A stretch of 64,000 bases of DNA from Knoellia subterranea KCTC 19937 (GTDB lineage: Bacteria > Actinomycetota > Actinomycetes > Actinomycetales > Dermatophilaceae), in contig NZ_AVPK01000001.1 in NCBI RefSeq assembly GCF_000768685.1, positions 186,001 to 250,000 on the forward strand. The letters run 5' to 3'. The translations under genes were made by a program, and so were the position numbers. The notes under the pieces were generated by a model. It was not told the origin of the DNA and made no database searches. It saw nothing but the letters and a program-made list of their open reading frames with translations. This document shows positions 26,193 to 36,083 of this stretch, piece by piece (position 1 is the stretch's first letter; each line of letters starts with the position of its first letter).

Positions 26193-27362
26193 GTGCGCCT
26201 TGCGCATCTGACGACGATTGACATGAGCCTCGCCCTGCTCCTGTCGACGGAGCTCGAGGTGGACGTCGAGGAGGGCCACGAAGTCTTCGGAATCAGCGCA
26301 CCCGGCCCCTATGTGCAACGCGTCACCGCGTTGGGGGTGAGACATGTGCCCCTTCCCGAGCTCACACGATCCTGGGCTCCCCTTCAGGATGCACGCGCGT
26401 TCGTCGAGTTGCTCCGGACCCTGCGCACCCTCGACCTCGATGTCCTCCACACTCACAACCCCAAGACGGGCATCATGGGACGCATTGCCGGACGTATGGC
26501 GGGGGTCCCGGTGGTCGTCAACACCTGTCACGGGCTCTGGGCGAGACCAGAGGATCGGTGGCTCAAACGTGCGCTCGTCTATGGCGCCGAGGCATTCGCG
26601 ATTCGCTTCTCTGACTACGAGTTGTTCCAGAACTCGGCCGACCGCGACACGTTGCGGCCGTTCCTCAAGCGCGGCAAACATGAAGTTGTCGGCAATGGCG
26701 TCGATCTGGAGCGCTTCCAGCCTGACCCAGATGGGCGCGCCCGAGTTCGCGCAGAGCTGGGGATCGCTGATGATGAGCTCCTCGTCGGAACCATCGGCCG
26801 GCGGGTGCGGGAGAAGGGCCTCGCGGAGTACGCCCAAGCTGCATCCGCACTGGGCGATCGCGCGACCTTCATCTGGGTCGGCCCTAAGGACAACACCGAC
26901 GTCGACACGAAGGTGCCGCACCAGGACTCGGTTCGCTTCATCGGCGAGCGCACCGACATGCCGGCGATCTACTCGGCGTTGGACGTCTTCGTCCTGGCGT
27001 CGTATCGCGAAGGGTTCTCACGCGCGTCCATGGAGGCTGCTGCCTGCGGCGCCGCGATGGTGTTGTCCGACATCCGAGGCTGCCGCGAGGTCGGAAGGCA
27101 TGAAGAACACCTCCTGCTCGCCGCTCCCGCAAACGCCACAGCACTCACGCAGGCCGTCTTGCGGATCCTCGACTCCGCCGGACTGCGACGACGTCTCGGC
27201 ACCGCCGCAAGAATGCGCGCTCAAGCGGAGTTCGATCAGCGGAAAGTTGCTGCGCGCTCACTGGCCGTCTATACGACCGAGGCGAACCACCTCCAACGAG
27301 CCCGAGGCCTGCGTCGCACCCAGGCGTCGACGAGCGCTGCACAAGAGGGCGAAGGAGCATGA
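26193..27362 (+). CDS. Family 4 glycosyltransferase
   Basis: A 389-residue GT-B enzyme: VRLAHLTTIDMSLALLL at the N-terminus, VLHTHNPKTGIMGRIAGRMAG, NTCHGLW, then VGTIGRRVREKGLAEYAQAA and YSALDVFVLASYREGFSRASMEAAACGAAMVLSDIRGCREV. The N-terminal WbuB/Cap-like lobe resembles transferases that act early on undecaprenyl-linked sugars, but this is not specific. GTG 26193 follows GAGGGGG. The stop overlaps the ATG of the ABC flippase gene, linking the two. It opens the AT-richer part of the locus. Confidence 0.88.
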   Translation: MRLAHLTTIDMSLALLLSTELEVDVEEGHEVFGISAPGPYVQRVTALGVRHVPLPELTRSWAPLQDARAFVELLRTLRTLDLDVLHTHNPKTGIMGRIAGRMAGVPVVVNTCHGLWARPEDRWLKRALVYGAEAFAIRFSDYELFQNSADRDTLRPFLKRGKHEVVGNGVDLERFQPDPDGRARVRAELGIADDELLVGTIGRRVREKGLAEYAQAASALGDRATFIWVGPKDNTDVDTKVPHQDSVRFIGERTDMPAIYSALDVFVLASYREGFSRASMEAAACGAAMVLSDIRGCREVGRHEEHLLLAAPANATALTQAVLRILDSAGLRRRLGTAARMRAQAEFDQRKVAARSLAVYTTEANHLQRARGLRRTQASTSAAQEGEGA

Positions 27363-29110
27363 GCGAACAAACGAACAAGTCCAAGTCTGGACTGAGTTTT
27401 GTCCTCGACTTGGCCAAGCCTTACCGACGGAAGATCACAACCCTTTCATCGGCCTCGTTCGTCGGCGGTCTCCTTGAAGCTGGCTTCCTGGTGCTGATCA
27501 CTGGACTCATGCTGAGCTTGGCAAGCGGGGAACTACCAACGCTTCCTGTGACTGGCCCCCTGGAATCGAGATCAACGGTTCTCGGACTTGCCAGCGCAGC
27601 GTTGATTGCGCGATTGATCCTAGGCCTGCTGACCGCAAAGATTACCGCTGATCTCGGCGCGATGGTCACAGTCGACTATAGAAAGCGCCTATCCCACGCA
27701 TTCTTCGACTCCGACTGGAAGACACAACAAGCCGAGCCCTCAGGGCGCCTGCAAGAACTCATGGGATCATTCGTCGTTCAGGTCAATCTGGCGATGACAT
27801 CGCTGACACAGGGGATATCCGCAGCGCTCAGTCTTATCGGATTCATCGGCACTGGTTTTTTCGTGCAACCACAGGCAACGTTGGCGGTGCTTGGCGCTTT
27901 AGCGATCTTGGGCGGCATCGTCACTCCCCTACGTAGCCTGATTCGGCGTCAGTCCCACCGCAGCACGACCAGCACCTTGGCTTTCGTCGCATCCGTGGCC
28001 GAGCTGGGGTCACTCGGACGTGAGATGCAGACGTTTGGTGTTCGCGGAAGCTTCAAAGAGCGAATTGACAGCCTCGCAAAGACTGCGGCAGAGGATCGGC
28101 GCCGAGCGAACTTCACAACCGGAACTCTGACGCCGGTCTATACCTTTCTTGCCTATTCAGCCATCTTGGCTGGTGCGGGCTGGGCGAGTACCATAAGTAT
28201 TGGTAATCTGGGTGCAATCGGAGCAGTGCTCTTGCTCATGATGCGGTCACTTAGTTATGCACAGCAGATCCTGTCCGTGTCAGGTGCAATATCTATGGCC
28301 CAGCCTTACCTTCACACGGTCAATGCGGCGATAAGTGGCTACTTGGCAAACCCAGCCGCCGCTGCGTCGAAACGGTCCGACAACGTGACCCCTCTCGCTC
28401 TGCAAGAAGTTTCTTTTGCATACGAATCGGACAGGCTGGCACTACGTTCAGCGACCATCTGCATCCAACGTGGAGAGATGGTCGGGGTGATTGGACCATC
28501 CGGCGCAGGCAAGTCCACCGTGGCCCAGCTCCTCCTTGGACTGCGCGAACCCGATGCGGGCCAAGTCTTGGTGGGCGGACTAGACCTAGCAACGATGGAC
28601 CGCACTTGGTGGACGGAGCGGGTGTCCTTCGTAGCTCAAGAGCCTGCACTCATGACAGGCACGGTTGCTGAGAACATACGATTCTTCCGCGAGGGCATCG
28701 TCGATGAAGAGATCCACCGAGCAGCCGAGCGCGCCAACATTCTGAACGACATTCTCGCGCTACCCGAGGGCTTCGCCACTCACTTGGGCGAGCGAGGTAC
28801 TCGACTCTCCGGGGGTCAGCGTCAACGGCTCTCAATCGCCCGCTCGCTGGCGACCGAGCCTGAACTTCTGATCCTGGACGAACCCACTTCTGCCCTGGAC
28901 AGCAGAAGTGAGGAACTGATCCGGAATTCTCTTGCACAGCTGCACGGAAGTGTGACAATGGTGATAATTGCGCACCGAATGTCGACACTGGATCTCTGTG
29001 ACAAGATTGCAGTAATCGAGAACGGCGAGGTGACTGCGTTCGCCCACCCAAAGGTCCTCGCGTCTACAAATGCGTACTACCAGAACTCCTTTCGGATCCA
29101 GGAGTCGTGA
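27359..29110 (+). CDS. ABC exporter, PglK-like lipid-linked glycan flippase candidate
   Basis: The 583-residue half-transporter has an N-terminal six-helix exporter domain (to about residue 330) and a C-terminal ATPase with Walker A GPSGAGKST (K385), signature LSGGQRQRLSI and Walker B LLILDEPTSALD. Domain order is that of ABCB/MsbA/PglK. No Wzx-type flippase was seen in the window, so this is the best candidate for moving the lipid-linked repeat unit. From here to about 34.8 kb the DNA is visibly richer in A/T and uses codons such as ATA, TTG and AGA that are rare elsewhere. Confidence 0.85.
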   Translation: MSEQTNKSKSGLSFVLDLAKPYRRKITTLSSASFVGGLLEAGFLVLITGLMLSLASGELPTLPVTGPLESRSTVLGLASAALIARLILGLLTAKITADLGAMVTVDYRKRLSHAFFDSDWKTQQAEPSGRLQELMGSFVVQVNLAMTSLTQGISAALSLIGFIGTGFFVQPQATLAVLGALAILGGIVTPLRSLIRRQSHRSTTSTLAFVASVAELGSLGREMQTFGVRGSFKERIDSLAKTAAEDRRRANFTTGTLTPVYTFLAYSAILAGAGWASTISIGNLGAIGAVLLLMMRSLSYAQQILSVSGAISMAQPYLHTVNAAISGYLANPAAAASKRSDNVTPLALQEVSFAYESDRLALRSATICIQRGEMVGVIGPSGAGKSTVAQLLLGLREPDAGQVLVGGLDLATMDRTWWTERVSFVAQEPALMTGTVAENIRFFREGIVDEEIHRAAERANILNDILALPEGFATHLGERGTRLSGGQRQRLSIARSLATEPELLILDEPTSALDSRSEELIRNSLAQLHGSVTMVIIAHRMSTLDLCDKIAVIENGEVTAFAHPKVLASTNAYYQNSFRIQES

Positions 29111-29158
29111 GTCTCTCATGATGAATGGCCTGAACAGCCGGTACACCAGACGGCTCCG

Positions 29159-30274
29159 ATGAAGAAGGACGTTGGAGTTCTCACGTGGCATCACCACGAG
29201 AATTACGGAAGTGCACTACAGGCATATGCAATGGTGGAGCACATTAGGAGCCTCGGCTATAGTTGTGACCTCATCAACTATCGACGCGAAAACCGTCGTC
29301 ATAGACGTCCACTCCTGGACCTCAAGCGCTTCCTTTATCGAAGACTCAAGAGACTGTTGAATCTGGACGATGGGACCAATCCAGCGTTCAATGAGTTCCA
29401 GCGCCACCACCTCCCTCAATCCCGACTGATTACGACTCCCCAGGCACTCGGTCGTTTGAACAAGCGCTATAGAGCAATCGTCTGCGGCAGCGATCAAATC
29501 TGGTCTCCCGGATCATTCGACCCGGTGTACATGTTGGACTTCGTCACGGACGCAGTCGAGAAGATTTCGTACGCGCCAAGCCTCGGACGCGACGCACTTC
29601 CGAGTGACTTGAGGACTACCTATGCGTCGCTGATTGAGCGTTTAAACCACGTGTCCGTTCGTGAAGAGCGTGGTCGGCAACTGCTCTCCGAAGTGACCAC
29701 CGCGGAGATTGAGGTCGTGCTAGATCCCACCTTTCTCCTCTCGCCGACGAAGTGGATCGAGCTAGCAGATGCGCCAGCGATGGAGACTCCCTACGCCCTT
29801 GCCTACTTCTTGGGGAACAACGATGGCCATATGCGAGCCAGCGAGGCCTTCGCGGCTCGCAAGGGCCTCCCTCTCGTTGTCGTCCCGAAGCCAACGCTTG
29901 CCGGTCTAGATGCGACACGTTCCTTGCCCCCGGAAAAGTGCGGACCGAGGCAGTTCTTGGGCCTCATTGCGAACGCCGAATATGTTGTGACCGACTCGTT
30001 CCACGGGATCGCGCTGTCTCTCATTCTGGAGAAGCAGTTCCTTGCCTACGATCGCTTCGCACCAGGGGACGCCACGTCGCAGTCCTCTCGCGTAGCAAAC
30101 CTTCTCGATATAGTCGATTTGTCTTCGCGGCTGGTTCCTCACGGGGCCGGACTCCCGAACTTCAATCCAATCGACTACGAGGCGGTGACCTCGCGAATCA
30201 CCGCTGAGCGCACTCGGTCGCTGCTTTACTTGCAGAACGCCCTAATACAAACCGATGTCGCTAGGCCGGCGTAG
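29159..30274 (+). CDS. Polysaccharide pyruvyl transferase family protein
   Basis: The 371-residue protein shows the family pattern: GVLTWHHHENYGSALQAYAM at the N-terminus, IVCGSDQIWSPGSFDPVYML, VSVREERGRQLL, VVLDPTFLL and VTDSFHGIALSLIL with the conserved DSFH near the C-terminus. Members add pyruvyl ketals from phosphoenolpyruvate to sugars or carry related reactions, giving glycans negative charge. It lies 48 nt after the flippase gene. The acceptor sugar is unknown. Confidence 0.88.
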   Translation: MKKDVGVLTWHHHENYGSALQAYAMVEHIRSLGYSCDLINYRRENRRHRRPLLDLKRFLYRRLKRLLNLDDGTNPAFNEFQRHHLPQSRLITTPQALGRLNKRYRAIVCGSDQIWSPGSFDPVYMLDFVTDAVEKISYAPSLGRDALPSDLRTTYASLIERLNHVSVREERGRQLLSEVTTAEIEVVLDPTFLLSPTKWIELADAPAMETPYALAYFLGNNDGHMRASEAFAARKGLPLVVVPKPTLAGLDATRSLPPEKCGPRQFLGLIANAEYVVTDSFHGIALSLILEKQFLAYDRFAPGDATSQSSRVANLLDIVDLSSRLVPHGAGLPNFNPIDYEAVTSRITAERTRSLLYLQNALIQTDVARPA

Positions 30275-30278
30275 GGTC

Positions 30279-31571
30279 TTACGCTGGCGTGGTGGCGATT
30301 TCTTGAATCGCGCCGCTGCGAGCGAAGACCAGTACCCTTCGGCGCGAGATCTGATCTACACCTAATCGGGCGAGATCCATGACCCGTGCATCTGGAGTCA
30401 GTCCGTACCCCCTTAGCACCCCCTGCGCAGACACCTCTTCTGTACGTGTCATCCCCCGCGGTGAGAAGACGACGGCATAGTCAACGGCTCCTCGACCCAG
30501 GTGATCTGCAACGAACGGTTCAATAGCCAGGTCGCTAGCAGCAGACAGCACTACGGTTCGCCACGCCCCGCTTGCAAGGACCCCATCGGCAACGCTCGAT
30601 CGGTCTAGCGTTGACACATGTTCGGGGTCTGGCCATCCGTCTCCTCGGGTGGGCAGTTCGGGAGAACGCGAGTCAACCACAGTGACCCGCCCCCAGCGCG
30701 CTACCAAGTTGCTGGCCAGCTCGGTCGCATTGCTTGCATCCTCACCAACCAACACACACCAGTCGCCCGGCCGAATCAGTGCCCGTAAGGCTCGATCAAG
30801 TTGTTGTTCGGTCTCTCGAACTTGGGGTTCGGATTCGGTAGCCGAACGCAGGGACCGACTGAGAACAGCTCCTTGCCGCCGCAACCGTCGCTTCAAGAGT
30901 CCCAACTTGATGCGAAATCTACGCCGTAATGAAGGACCTGTAGACGGCTCGACCCACGTCGCCGCCCAGTGATGCGCACACACCACGTGTGGGGTGAGCC
31001 AGACATCCGTGTAGCTGACACCTGTCATCGGGCCGTAGGGATAGAACATCTCGCGGGGTAGGACCGTGACGTCCGACCTTCCATCGAATAGTCGCGTCAC
31101 CAACCCTGGACCCGTGACTTCGTTCGCAGGCCTATCGCTCGGGAGTTCCCGGAACTTGGCGAGTTCGTCGATCAGCTCGCGAACGGCCGGATGCCCCGGA
31201 ACCGCCCCAATGACGCCCGTTGAGATGTGCTCTCCATCCTCCGTCCCAATGAAGCAACCCAAGTTGCGGAGGGAGTCCAAGGGCTTGAATGGCTCGACGT
31301 CGGAATCGACATACACACCACCCTCGCGCCATAGGATCTCCAACCGCATGAGGTCGGCAAGTTGCGCGCCGCTCGTACATGAATCGAAAAGGTGGCCCAG
31401 CTCCCAGTCCTGAGCATGAGGGTCGCCCCACGTCTTCAGCTCCCACGCTGGGTGCAGCCGCTGAAACCTGATCCACCAGTCCTCCGCAGCAAGGCCAGGG
31501 TCGTACCCGCGGACAAGGACGCGGTGCAAGGTCCGCGGTATCTGCCCGCCTGCCACCCTTGCTGCCTCCAT
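30279..31571 (-). CDS. GT32-type glycosyltransferase with an extra C-terminal domain
   Basis: The first ~215 residues fit the sugar-binding DXD family (IPRTLHRVLVRG, WELKTWGDP, QLADLMRLEILWREGGVYVDSDVEPF with D89-S-D91, and FIGTEDGEHISTGVIGAVPGHPA). After a basic linker, residues about 250-430 form a second unit with a Rossmann-like start (RPGDWCVLVGEDASNATELA, then VTVVDSR) resembling a methyltransferase core but lacking a motif I can call. It is the only minus-strand gene in this stretch and converges with the pyruvyl transferase at a 4-nt gap. Sugar and acceptor are unknown. Confidence 0.78.
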   Translation of the reverse strand: MEAARVAGGQIPRTLHRVLVRGYDPGLAAEDWWIRFQRLHPAWELKTWGDPHAQDWELGHLFDSCTSGAQLADLMRLEILWREGGVYVDSDVEPFKPLDSLRNLGCFIGTEDGEHISTGVIGAVPGHPAVRELIDELAKFRELPSDRPANEVTGPGLVTRLFDGRSDVTVLPREMFYPYGPMTGVSYTDVWLTPHVVCAHHWAATWVEPSTGPSLRRRFRIKLGLLKRRLRRQGAVLSRSLRSATESEPQVRETEQQLDRALRALIRPGDWCVLVGEDASNATELASNLVARWGRVTVVDSRSPELPTRGDGWPDPEHVSTLDRSSVADGVLASGAWRTVVLSAASDLAIEPFVADHLGRGAVDYAVVFSPRGMTRTEEVSAQGVLRGYGLTPDARVMDLARLGVDQISRRRVLVFARSGAIQEIATTPA

Positions 31572-31678
31572 TCCTTGAGCCTGGATAAACGCCGTACCTG
31601 AACAAGCTCAACGCCGAGTCTGACACCATCTATTGGGCGACAGACTGAGCCTGCCAGCAGAATAGCGCTCTAGTCGCT

Positions 31679-32671
31679 GTGACCAGCTTAATTTCCAAAC
31701 AGGGGGACGTTCTGGCCGTTAGAGTCATGCCCGTGACGGGCCCTGACAGCACCCACCGATCGCCCACACTGTGGGGCCTGGCAGTCACCTTCCAAAGGCC
31801 AGAGGTGCTCAGGAGTACGTTGGCTTGCATCCTGGATCAGACTCGCCCGCCTACCAACCTTGTCATCGTGGACAACGGCTCTGATCACGCGGTGCAGTCG
31901 ATAGCAGACGCCGTGAGTGCCGTCTACTTGGACGCGAGAACCAACATCGGACCGGCGGGCGGGTTCGCGCTCGGGCTGCAGCACATAGTGCAACAGGCTG
32001 GCACCGATGACTGGGTGCTACTCATCGATGACGACGATCCACCTCGGACATCCACAGTGCTCCGAGATCTCTGGGATCTTGGCCAGGAACTGTATCGCCA
32101 AGATCCATCCGTGGCGGGGGTCGGCGTAGGAGGAAGCACCTACAAACCGTGGAGCGGAACCTTCCGCCGGCTCGAAGACAAAGACTTGAGCGGCGTTGTG
32201 GATCTGGATGTGCTCTTCGGGGGATCGCAGCCCATGTACCGAGTTGGGGCACTTCGGACGGTGCCCGGATTTGACACGGAGTTCTTTTGGGGCTTCGAGG
32301 AAGCATCTCTAGGACTACAGCTGAGAAGCCACGGTTACCGCCTGTGCGCGGACGGCGGGGCAATGCTTGACGCCAGAACTGCGAGCGGCGCTCTCGGGCT
32401 TCGGTCCCGCACCATCAAAACGGCGAGGGACAAGGCCGCTTGGCGCCGCTACTATTCCGTTCGGAACTCAACCGCCCTCGCTCGCAGGTACGGAGGCCCT
32501 CTCGCCCCTCTGGTCACAAGCCTCGGTGGCGCAGTGAAAGGCTCATACAGTCTGATTCGGTCTGGCGCACCCAAAGCCGACGCGATTTTGCCGTGGCGTG
32601 GAGCCATTGACGGCCTGAATCTGCGGCTCGGAATGAGAGTGGACCCTGGCAATAACTCAAAGAACACCTAG
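31679..32671 (+). CDS. Family 2 glycosyltransferase, GlfT-like
   Basis: The 330-residue protein has VTFQRPEVLRSTLACILDQT, LVIVDNGSD, NIGPAGGFALGLQHIV and the metal-binding run VLLIDDDDPP, then FWGFEEASLGLQLRSHGYRL. The NxGPAGGF and DDDDP pattern is typical of rhamnosyl- and galactofuranosyltransferase-like GT2 enzymes. The start could be the GTG at 31679 or an ATG at 31727; the first keeps more N-terminus but residues before the fold look unstructured. AT-richer than flanking housekeeping genes. Confidence 0.82.
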   Translation: MTSLISKQGDVLAVRVMPVTGPDSTHRSPTLWGLAVTFQRPEVLRSTLACILDQTRPPTNLVIVDNGSDHAVQSIADAVSAVYLDARTNIGPAGGFALGLQHIVQQAGTDDWVLLIDDDDPPRTSTVLRDLWDLGQELYRQDPSVAGVGVGGSTYKPWSGTFRRLEDKDLSGVVDLDVLFGGSQPMYRVGALRTVPGFDTEFFWGFEEASLGLQLRSHGYRLCADGGAMLDARTASGALGLRSRTIKTARDKAAWRRYYSVRNSTALARRYGGPLAPLVTSLGGAVKGSYSLIRSGAPKADAILPWRGAIDGLNLRLGMRVDPGNNSKNT

Positions 32672-32684
32672 GACTGATGCTGTC

Positions 32685-33674
32685 GTGCGAGCGCCTCTAG
32701 TGAGCGTGATCATACCCGTTCACAACGTTGCAGACTATTTGCCCAAGTGTCTAGATTCTGTCCTAACGCAAGCAGTGCAGTCTGTCGAGGTCCTGCTCAT
32801 TGACGACGGCTCGACAGATGGGTCATTTCAGATTTGCGACGCCTATGCCAATCGCGATAATCGGGTCACGGTGATTCACCAAGAAAATCTAGGTGTTAGT
32901 GCGGCGCGAAACGCCGGGCTTGACCATAGCAAAGGGGACTTTGTCACATTTCTAGATGCTGACGACTGGTGGGGTCCAGAGTTCTTAACAACGACGATGG
33001 CGGCGCTCGCAGAAAATCCGTCCGCTCACATGGCCATGACGAACTTCACGCGCGTTCCCGGGTCCGACTTCAACATATATCCACTGGGGAGCGATCTGCT
33101 CACGCCCACCGAAGTTACACACTTCTTCGCCGGACCGTTGCATACAATATTTTCCACGGTTTGGGGAAAGCTGTACCGGTCCAACACGTGGGTGGGCGTG
33201 CGGTTCCCCGAAGGTATGGTGCATGAAGACGAATACATCATGCCTACAATACTCTCCATGGGTGGCGCCGTTGTATCGCCAGAGCCTCTCTACATGTACC
33301 GACAACGCGGGTCTAGCATCACTGGAGCTGACGAGTCGTCGGGTCGATTGGCCGACGCCATATCAGCCTTCGAACACCAACGTCGACTGTTCCGGAGCGC
33401 GGGTGAGGCCATGGCCGAGAAATGGGCTTGGGAACAGGCTCTCAGGAACAAGCTCCAACTCCTTGCGGTCGCAAAGGCGGAGGGGCGGGACATGGAGGAC
33501 GTTGCACGCTTCCGCACATTGATTCGGTCATGGTGCCGCGACGCGCCGACTGGCCGACTTCCAAGGGATTCTGCACTCCTGCGCCTGACCGCATTCGCGC
33601 TGCCAGACCTCACCAGTCGCCTTCTGCATCAGCGGAGATCTCGAGCTTCAAGCGCTCGCCGGTCGCGCACCTGA
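32685..33674 (+). CDS. Family 2 glycosyltransferase
   Basis: A 329-residue GT-A enzyme with the classical VSVIIPVHNVADYLPKCLDSVLTQ, EVLLIDDGSTDGS, NLGVSAARNAGLDHSKGDFVTFLDADDWW (DXD) and the acceptor-side EDEYIMP motif, close to WfgS/CapG-type capsule transferases. It begins 14 nt after the preceding glycosyltransferase and converges with the next one. Codon use is clearly more A/T-rich than in the flanking housekeeping genes. Confidence 0.85.
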   Translation: MRAPLVSVIIPVHNVADYLPKCLDSVLTQAVQSVEVLLIDDGSTDGSFQICDAYANRDNRVTVIHQENLGVSAARNAGLDHSKGDFVTFLDADDWWGPEFLTTTMAALAENPSAHMAMTNFTRVPGSDFNIYPLGSDLLTPTEVTHFFAGPLHTIFSTVWGKLYRSNTWVGVRFPEGMVHEDEYIMPTILSMGGAVVSPEPLYMYRQRGSSITGADESSGRLADAISAFEHQRRLFRSAGEAMAEKWAWEQALRNKLQLLAVAKAEGRDMEDVARFRTLIRSWCRDAPTGRLPRDSALLRLTAFALPDLTSRLLHQRRSRASSARRSRT

Positions 33675-33684
33675 CTCAGTGGCG

Positions 33685-34794
33685 TCACGCACGCCTTCCC
33701 CGCCTACGAATCCCTGGAATTCCGCATGCCTTCGCTCGGGCTGCCCAGCGCATTGACCCTTCAAAGAGGGTCACGGAAACCCCCGAACTCACCATCAGTG
33801 CCTTGTATACGAAACCTAGGTCCGGACTCCTAAGAATCGCCAAGAGACTTCTCCGCATGAGGGCCTTATACGCGACGGCGTATACAGGGTCGACCGTCGC
33901 ACGTATATCAAGACGCTTAGGCTCGATGCTTTTGGCCGCATGGACTAAGTAGCCCCCGACGAGACGTCTCTTTGTGACTGACGAAACAGGCCAGTCGCCC
34001 ACGCCTTCGATGTTCTCCTTGAGCACGCGGAGAAGATCAGTAGAGGGCGAGCACCGGCTGGAACTCATAATGCTGTCGGCATGCTGCCGGTACCCGTAAA
34101 GCTGGGCATCTACAAAGACAACCTGCCGTGCGGCCAAGTGCAGTCGGGGCATGATCTCCAGATCCTCGTAGATCAGGCCTGGAATGAACCTAAGTGAATC
34201 AAAGAGAGACGAACGATACATTCGTCCGCATGCCTCGAAACCTCGACCACGGTTCACGACACCCACCCAGTAATCCCGTGCGTCTGCGCGCTCTACCCCG
34301 CCCCCCATGGTGTAGCGGGGGCTTGATACATCCGTAAAAGGAGTGAGATCCATTACCGCGATGTCGATGTCCGAATCTTGCATTTCGGCGACGAGGCGCT
34401 CCACGAAAATTGGAGAAATCAGGTCATCACTGTCCACGAAAGTGATGAATGAACCCGTCGCCTGATCGAGCCCGACGTTTCGCGCGCCGGAGAGACCGCT
34501 ATTCGTTTGATGAGTCACTCGGATCCTATTGTCCTGCTCGGCCCACTTGTCGCATATTGCAGCAGACCTATCCCAAGAACCGTCGTCAATCACGATGATC
34601 TCAAGGTTCCGATACGTCTGCTGCGAGATGCTCGCCAAGCAGGAATCCACATATCGCTCCGATTGATACACAGGAACGATGACGCTGACAAGGCCCTGAC
34701 CAGTGGCCTTCACCGCGAATTCGCTACGCTCATAGTCTGACATCCCGAAAAGTGACTTCACGCCATGGTGGCAACCTCTGACCACCCAATTCAC
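33685..34794 (-). CDS. Family 2 glycosyltransferase
   Basis: The 369-residue protein carries [67 protein letters not shown] and, downstream, [10 protein letters not shown], the conserved ED pair of this subgroup. The GTG at 34794 overlaps the stop of the sugar dehydrogenase gene, so it is expressed with it; an internal ATG (MSDYERSEF) is a possible alternative start nearer the fold. Confidence 0.85.
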   Translation of the reverse strand: MNWVVRGCHHGVKSLFGMSDYERSEFAVKATGQGLVSVIVPVYQSERYVDSCLASISQQTYRNLEIIVIDDGSWDRSAAICDKWAEQDNRIRVTHQTNSGLSGARNVGLDQATGSFITFVDSDDLISPIFVERLVAEMQDSDIDIAVMDLTPFTDVSSPRYTMGGGVERADARDYWVGVVNRGRGFEACGRMYRSSLFDSLRFIPGLIYEDLEIMPRLHLAARQVVFVDAQLYGYRQHADSIMSSSRCSPSTDLLRVLKENIEGVGDWPVSSVTKRRLVGGYLVHAAKSIEPKRLDIRATVDPVYAVAYKALMRRSLLAILRSPDLGFVYKALMVSSGVSVTLFEGSMRWAARAKACGIPGIRRRGRRA

Positions 34795-36083
34795 AGGCGA
34801 ATGTCCGCGTCCTCCTTGTCAACGACGTATTTGAGATCATAGAGGACGTGCCCGGAGGACATACCGAATCCTCGAATTCTCTTGGCTCCCATGGCGATGA
34901 ACTCGCGGTGCGAAACAGCCAAAACTATGCCGGCGTAGGTGCCTGCCTCGGGAGACTCGACCAAGGTGACGCCAGCGTACTTCCGAGCCTCGTCCGGGTC
35001 GGCCCAAGGGTCATAGACGTCGACGGCGATCTCGTAGTCCTCTAGCTCACTGATGATGTCGACGACGCGCGAGTTGCGCAGGTCGGGGGTGTTCTCCTTG
35101 AAGGTCAGGCCCAGGACGAGCACGCGAGCGCCACGCACCGGGATAGCCTCCTTGGTCATGCGCTTCACCAACTGCGAGGCGACATAGGCACCCATCGAGT
35201 CGTTGAGACGTCGCCCGGCGAGGATCACCTCGGGGTGGTAGCCGACCGCCTGCGCCTTATGGGTGAGGTAGTAGGGGTCGACACCGATGCAGTGACCACC
35301 CACGAGGCCGGGTCGGAAGCCGAGGAAGTTCCATTTCGTGCCGGCGGCCTGCAGCACCTCCTCGGTGTCGATGCCCAGCCTGTTGAACAGAACGGCGAGC
35401 TCGTTGATGAGGGCGATATTGACGTCGCGCTGCGTGTTCTCGATGACCTTGGCAGCCTCGGCCACCCGGATCGACGATGCGCGGTGCGTGCCGGCGGTGA
35501 TGATCGTGCCGTAAAGAGCGTCCACGAAGTTGGCGACCTCGGGCGTCGACCCGGACGTCACCTTGACGATCGTCGGGAGGCGGTGCTGCTTGTCGCCGGG
35601 ATTGATCCGCTCAGGGCTGTAGCCGACGAAAAAGTCGCGGTTGAAGGCCAGGCCCGAGATGTCCTCGAGCACGGGCACGCACCGCTCCTCGGTGGCACCG
35701 GGGTAGACCGTCGACTCGTAGATGACGAGGTCGCCTTCGGACAGGACGCGGCCGATGCTCTCGGAGGCAGACAGCACCGGCGAGAGGTCGGGTTGCTTCG
35801 CGGCGTCGATCGGCGTGGGAGTCGTGACGACATAGACGTTGCACCCGGCGAGCTCGCCAGGGTCGTCGGTGAACCGCAGTCGCGAGGCGCCGGCGAGCTC
35901 CTCGGAGGACACTTCGAGGGTGCTGTCCACTCCCCCGGCCAGCTCCTTGACGCGCGACGACTTGATGTCGAAGCCGACGACATCGACGACCTTGGCGAAC
36001 TCCACCGCGAGCGGCAGCCCGACGTAGCCCAGGCCGATGACCGCGAGCTTGACGCCGTCGGGCAGGGAGGGAAGTGCGGTCAC
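34791..36083 (-). CDS. UDP-sugar 6-dehydrogenase (WecC/WbpA/TviB family)
   Basis: A 430-residue nucleotide-sugar dehydrogenase that oxidises C6 of a UDP-hexosamine or UDP-glucose to a uronic acid. It has the N-terminal [18 protein letters not shown] Rossmann motif, [12 protein letters not shown], the [19 protein letters not shown] helix and the catalytic Cys in [35 protein letters not shown] lies in the C-terminal domain. The [12 protein letters not shown] form favours UDP-N-acetylhexosamine over UDP-glucose. It overlaps the upstream dehydratase gene by 4 nt. Confidence 0.92.
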   Translation of the reverse strand: MTALPSLPDGVKLAVIGLGYVGLPLAVEFAKVVDVVGFDIKSSRVKELAGGVDSTLEVSSEELAGASRLRFTDDPGELAGCNVYVVTTPTPIDAAKQPDLSPVLSASESIGRVLSEGDLVIYESTVYPGATEERCVPVLEDISGLAFNRDFFVGYSPERINPGDKQHRLPTIVKVTSGSTPEVANFVDALYGTIITAGTHRASSIRVAEAAKVIENTQRDVNIALINELAVLFNRLGIDTEEVLQAAGTKWNFLGFRPGLVGGHCIGVDPYYLTHKAQAVGYHPEVILAGRRLNDSMGAYVASQLVKRMTKEAIPVRGARVLVLGLTFKENTPDLRNSRVVDIISELEDYEIAVDVYDPWADPDEARKYAGVTLVESPEAGTYAGIVLAVSHREFIAMGAKRIRGFGMSSGHVLYDLKYVVDKEDADIRL

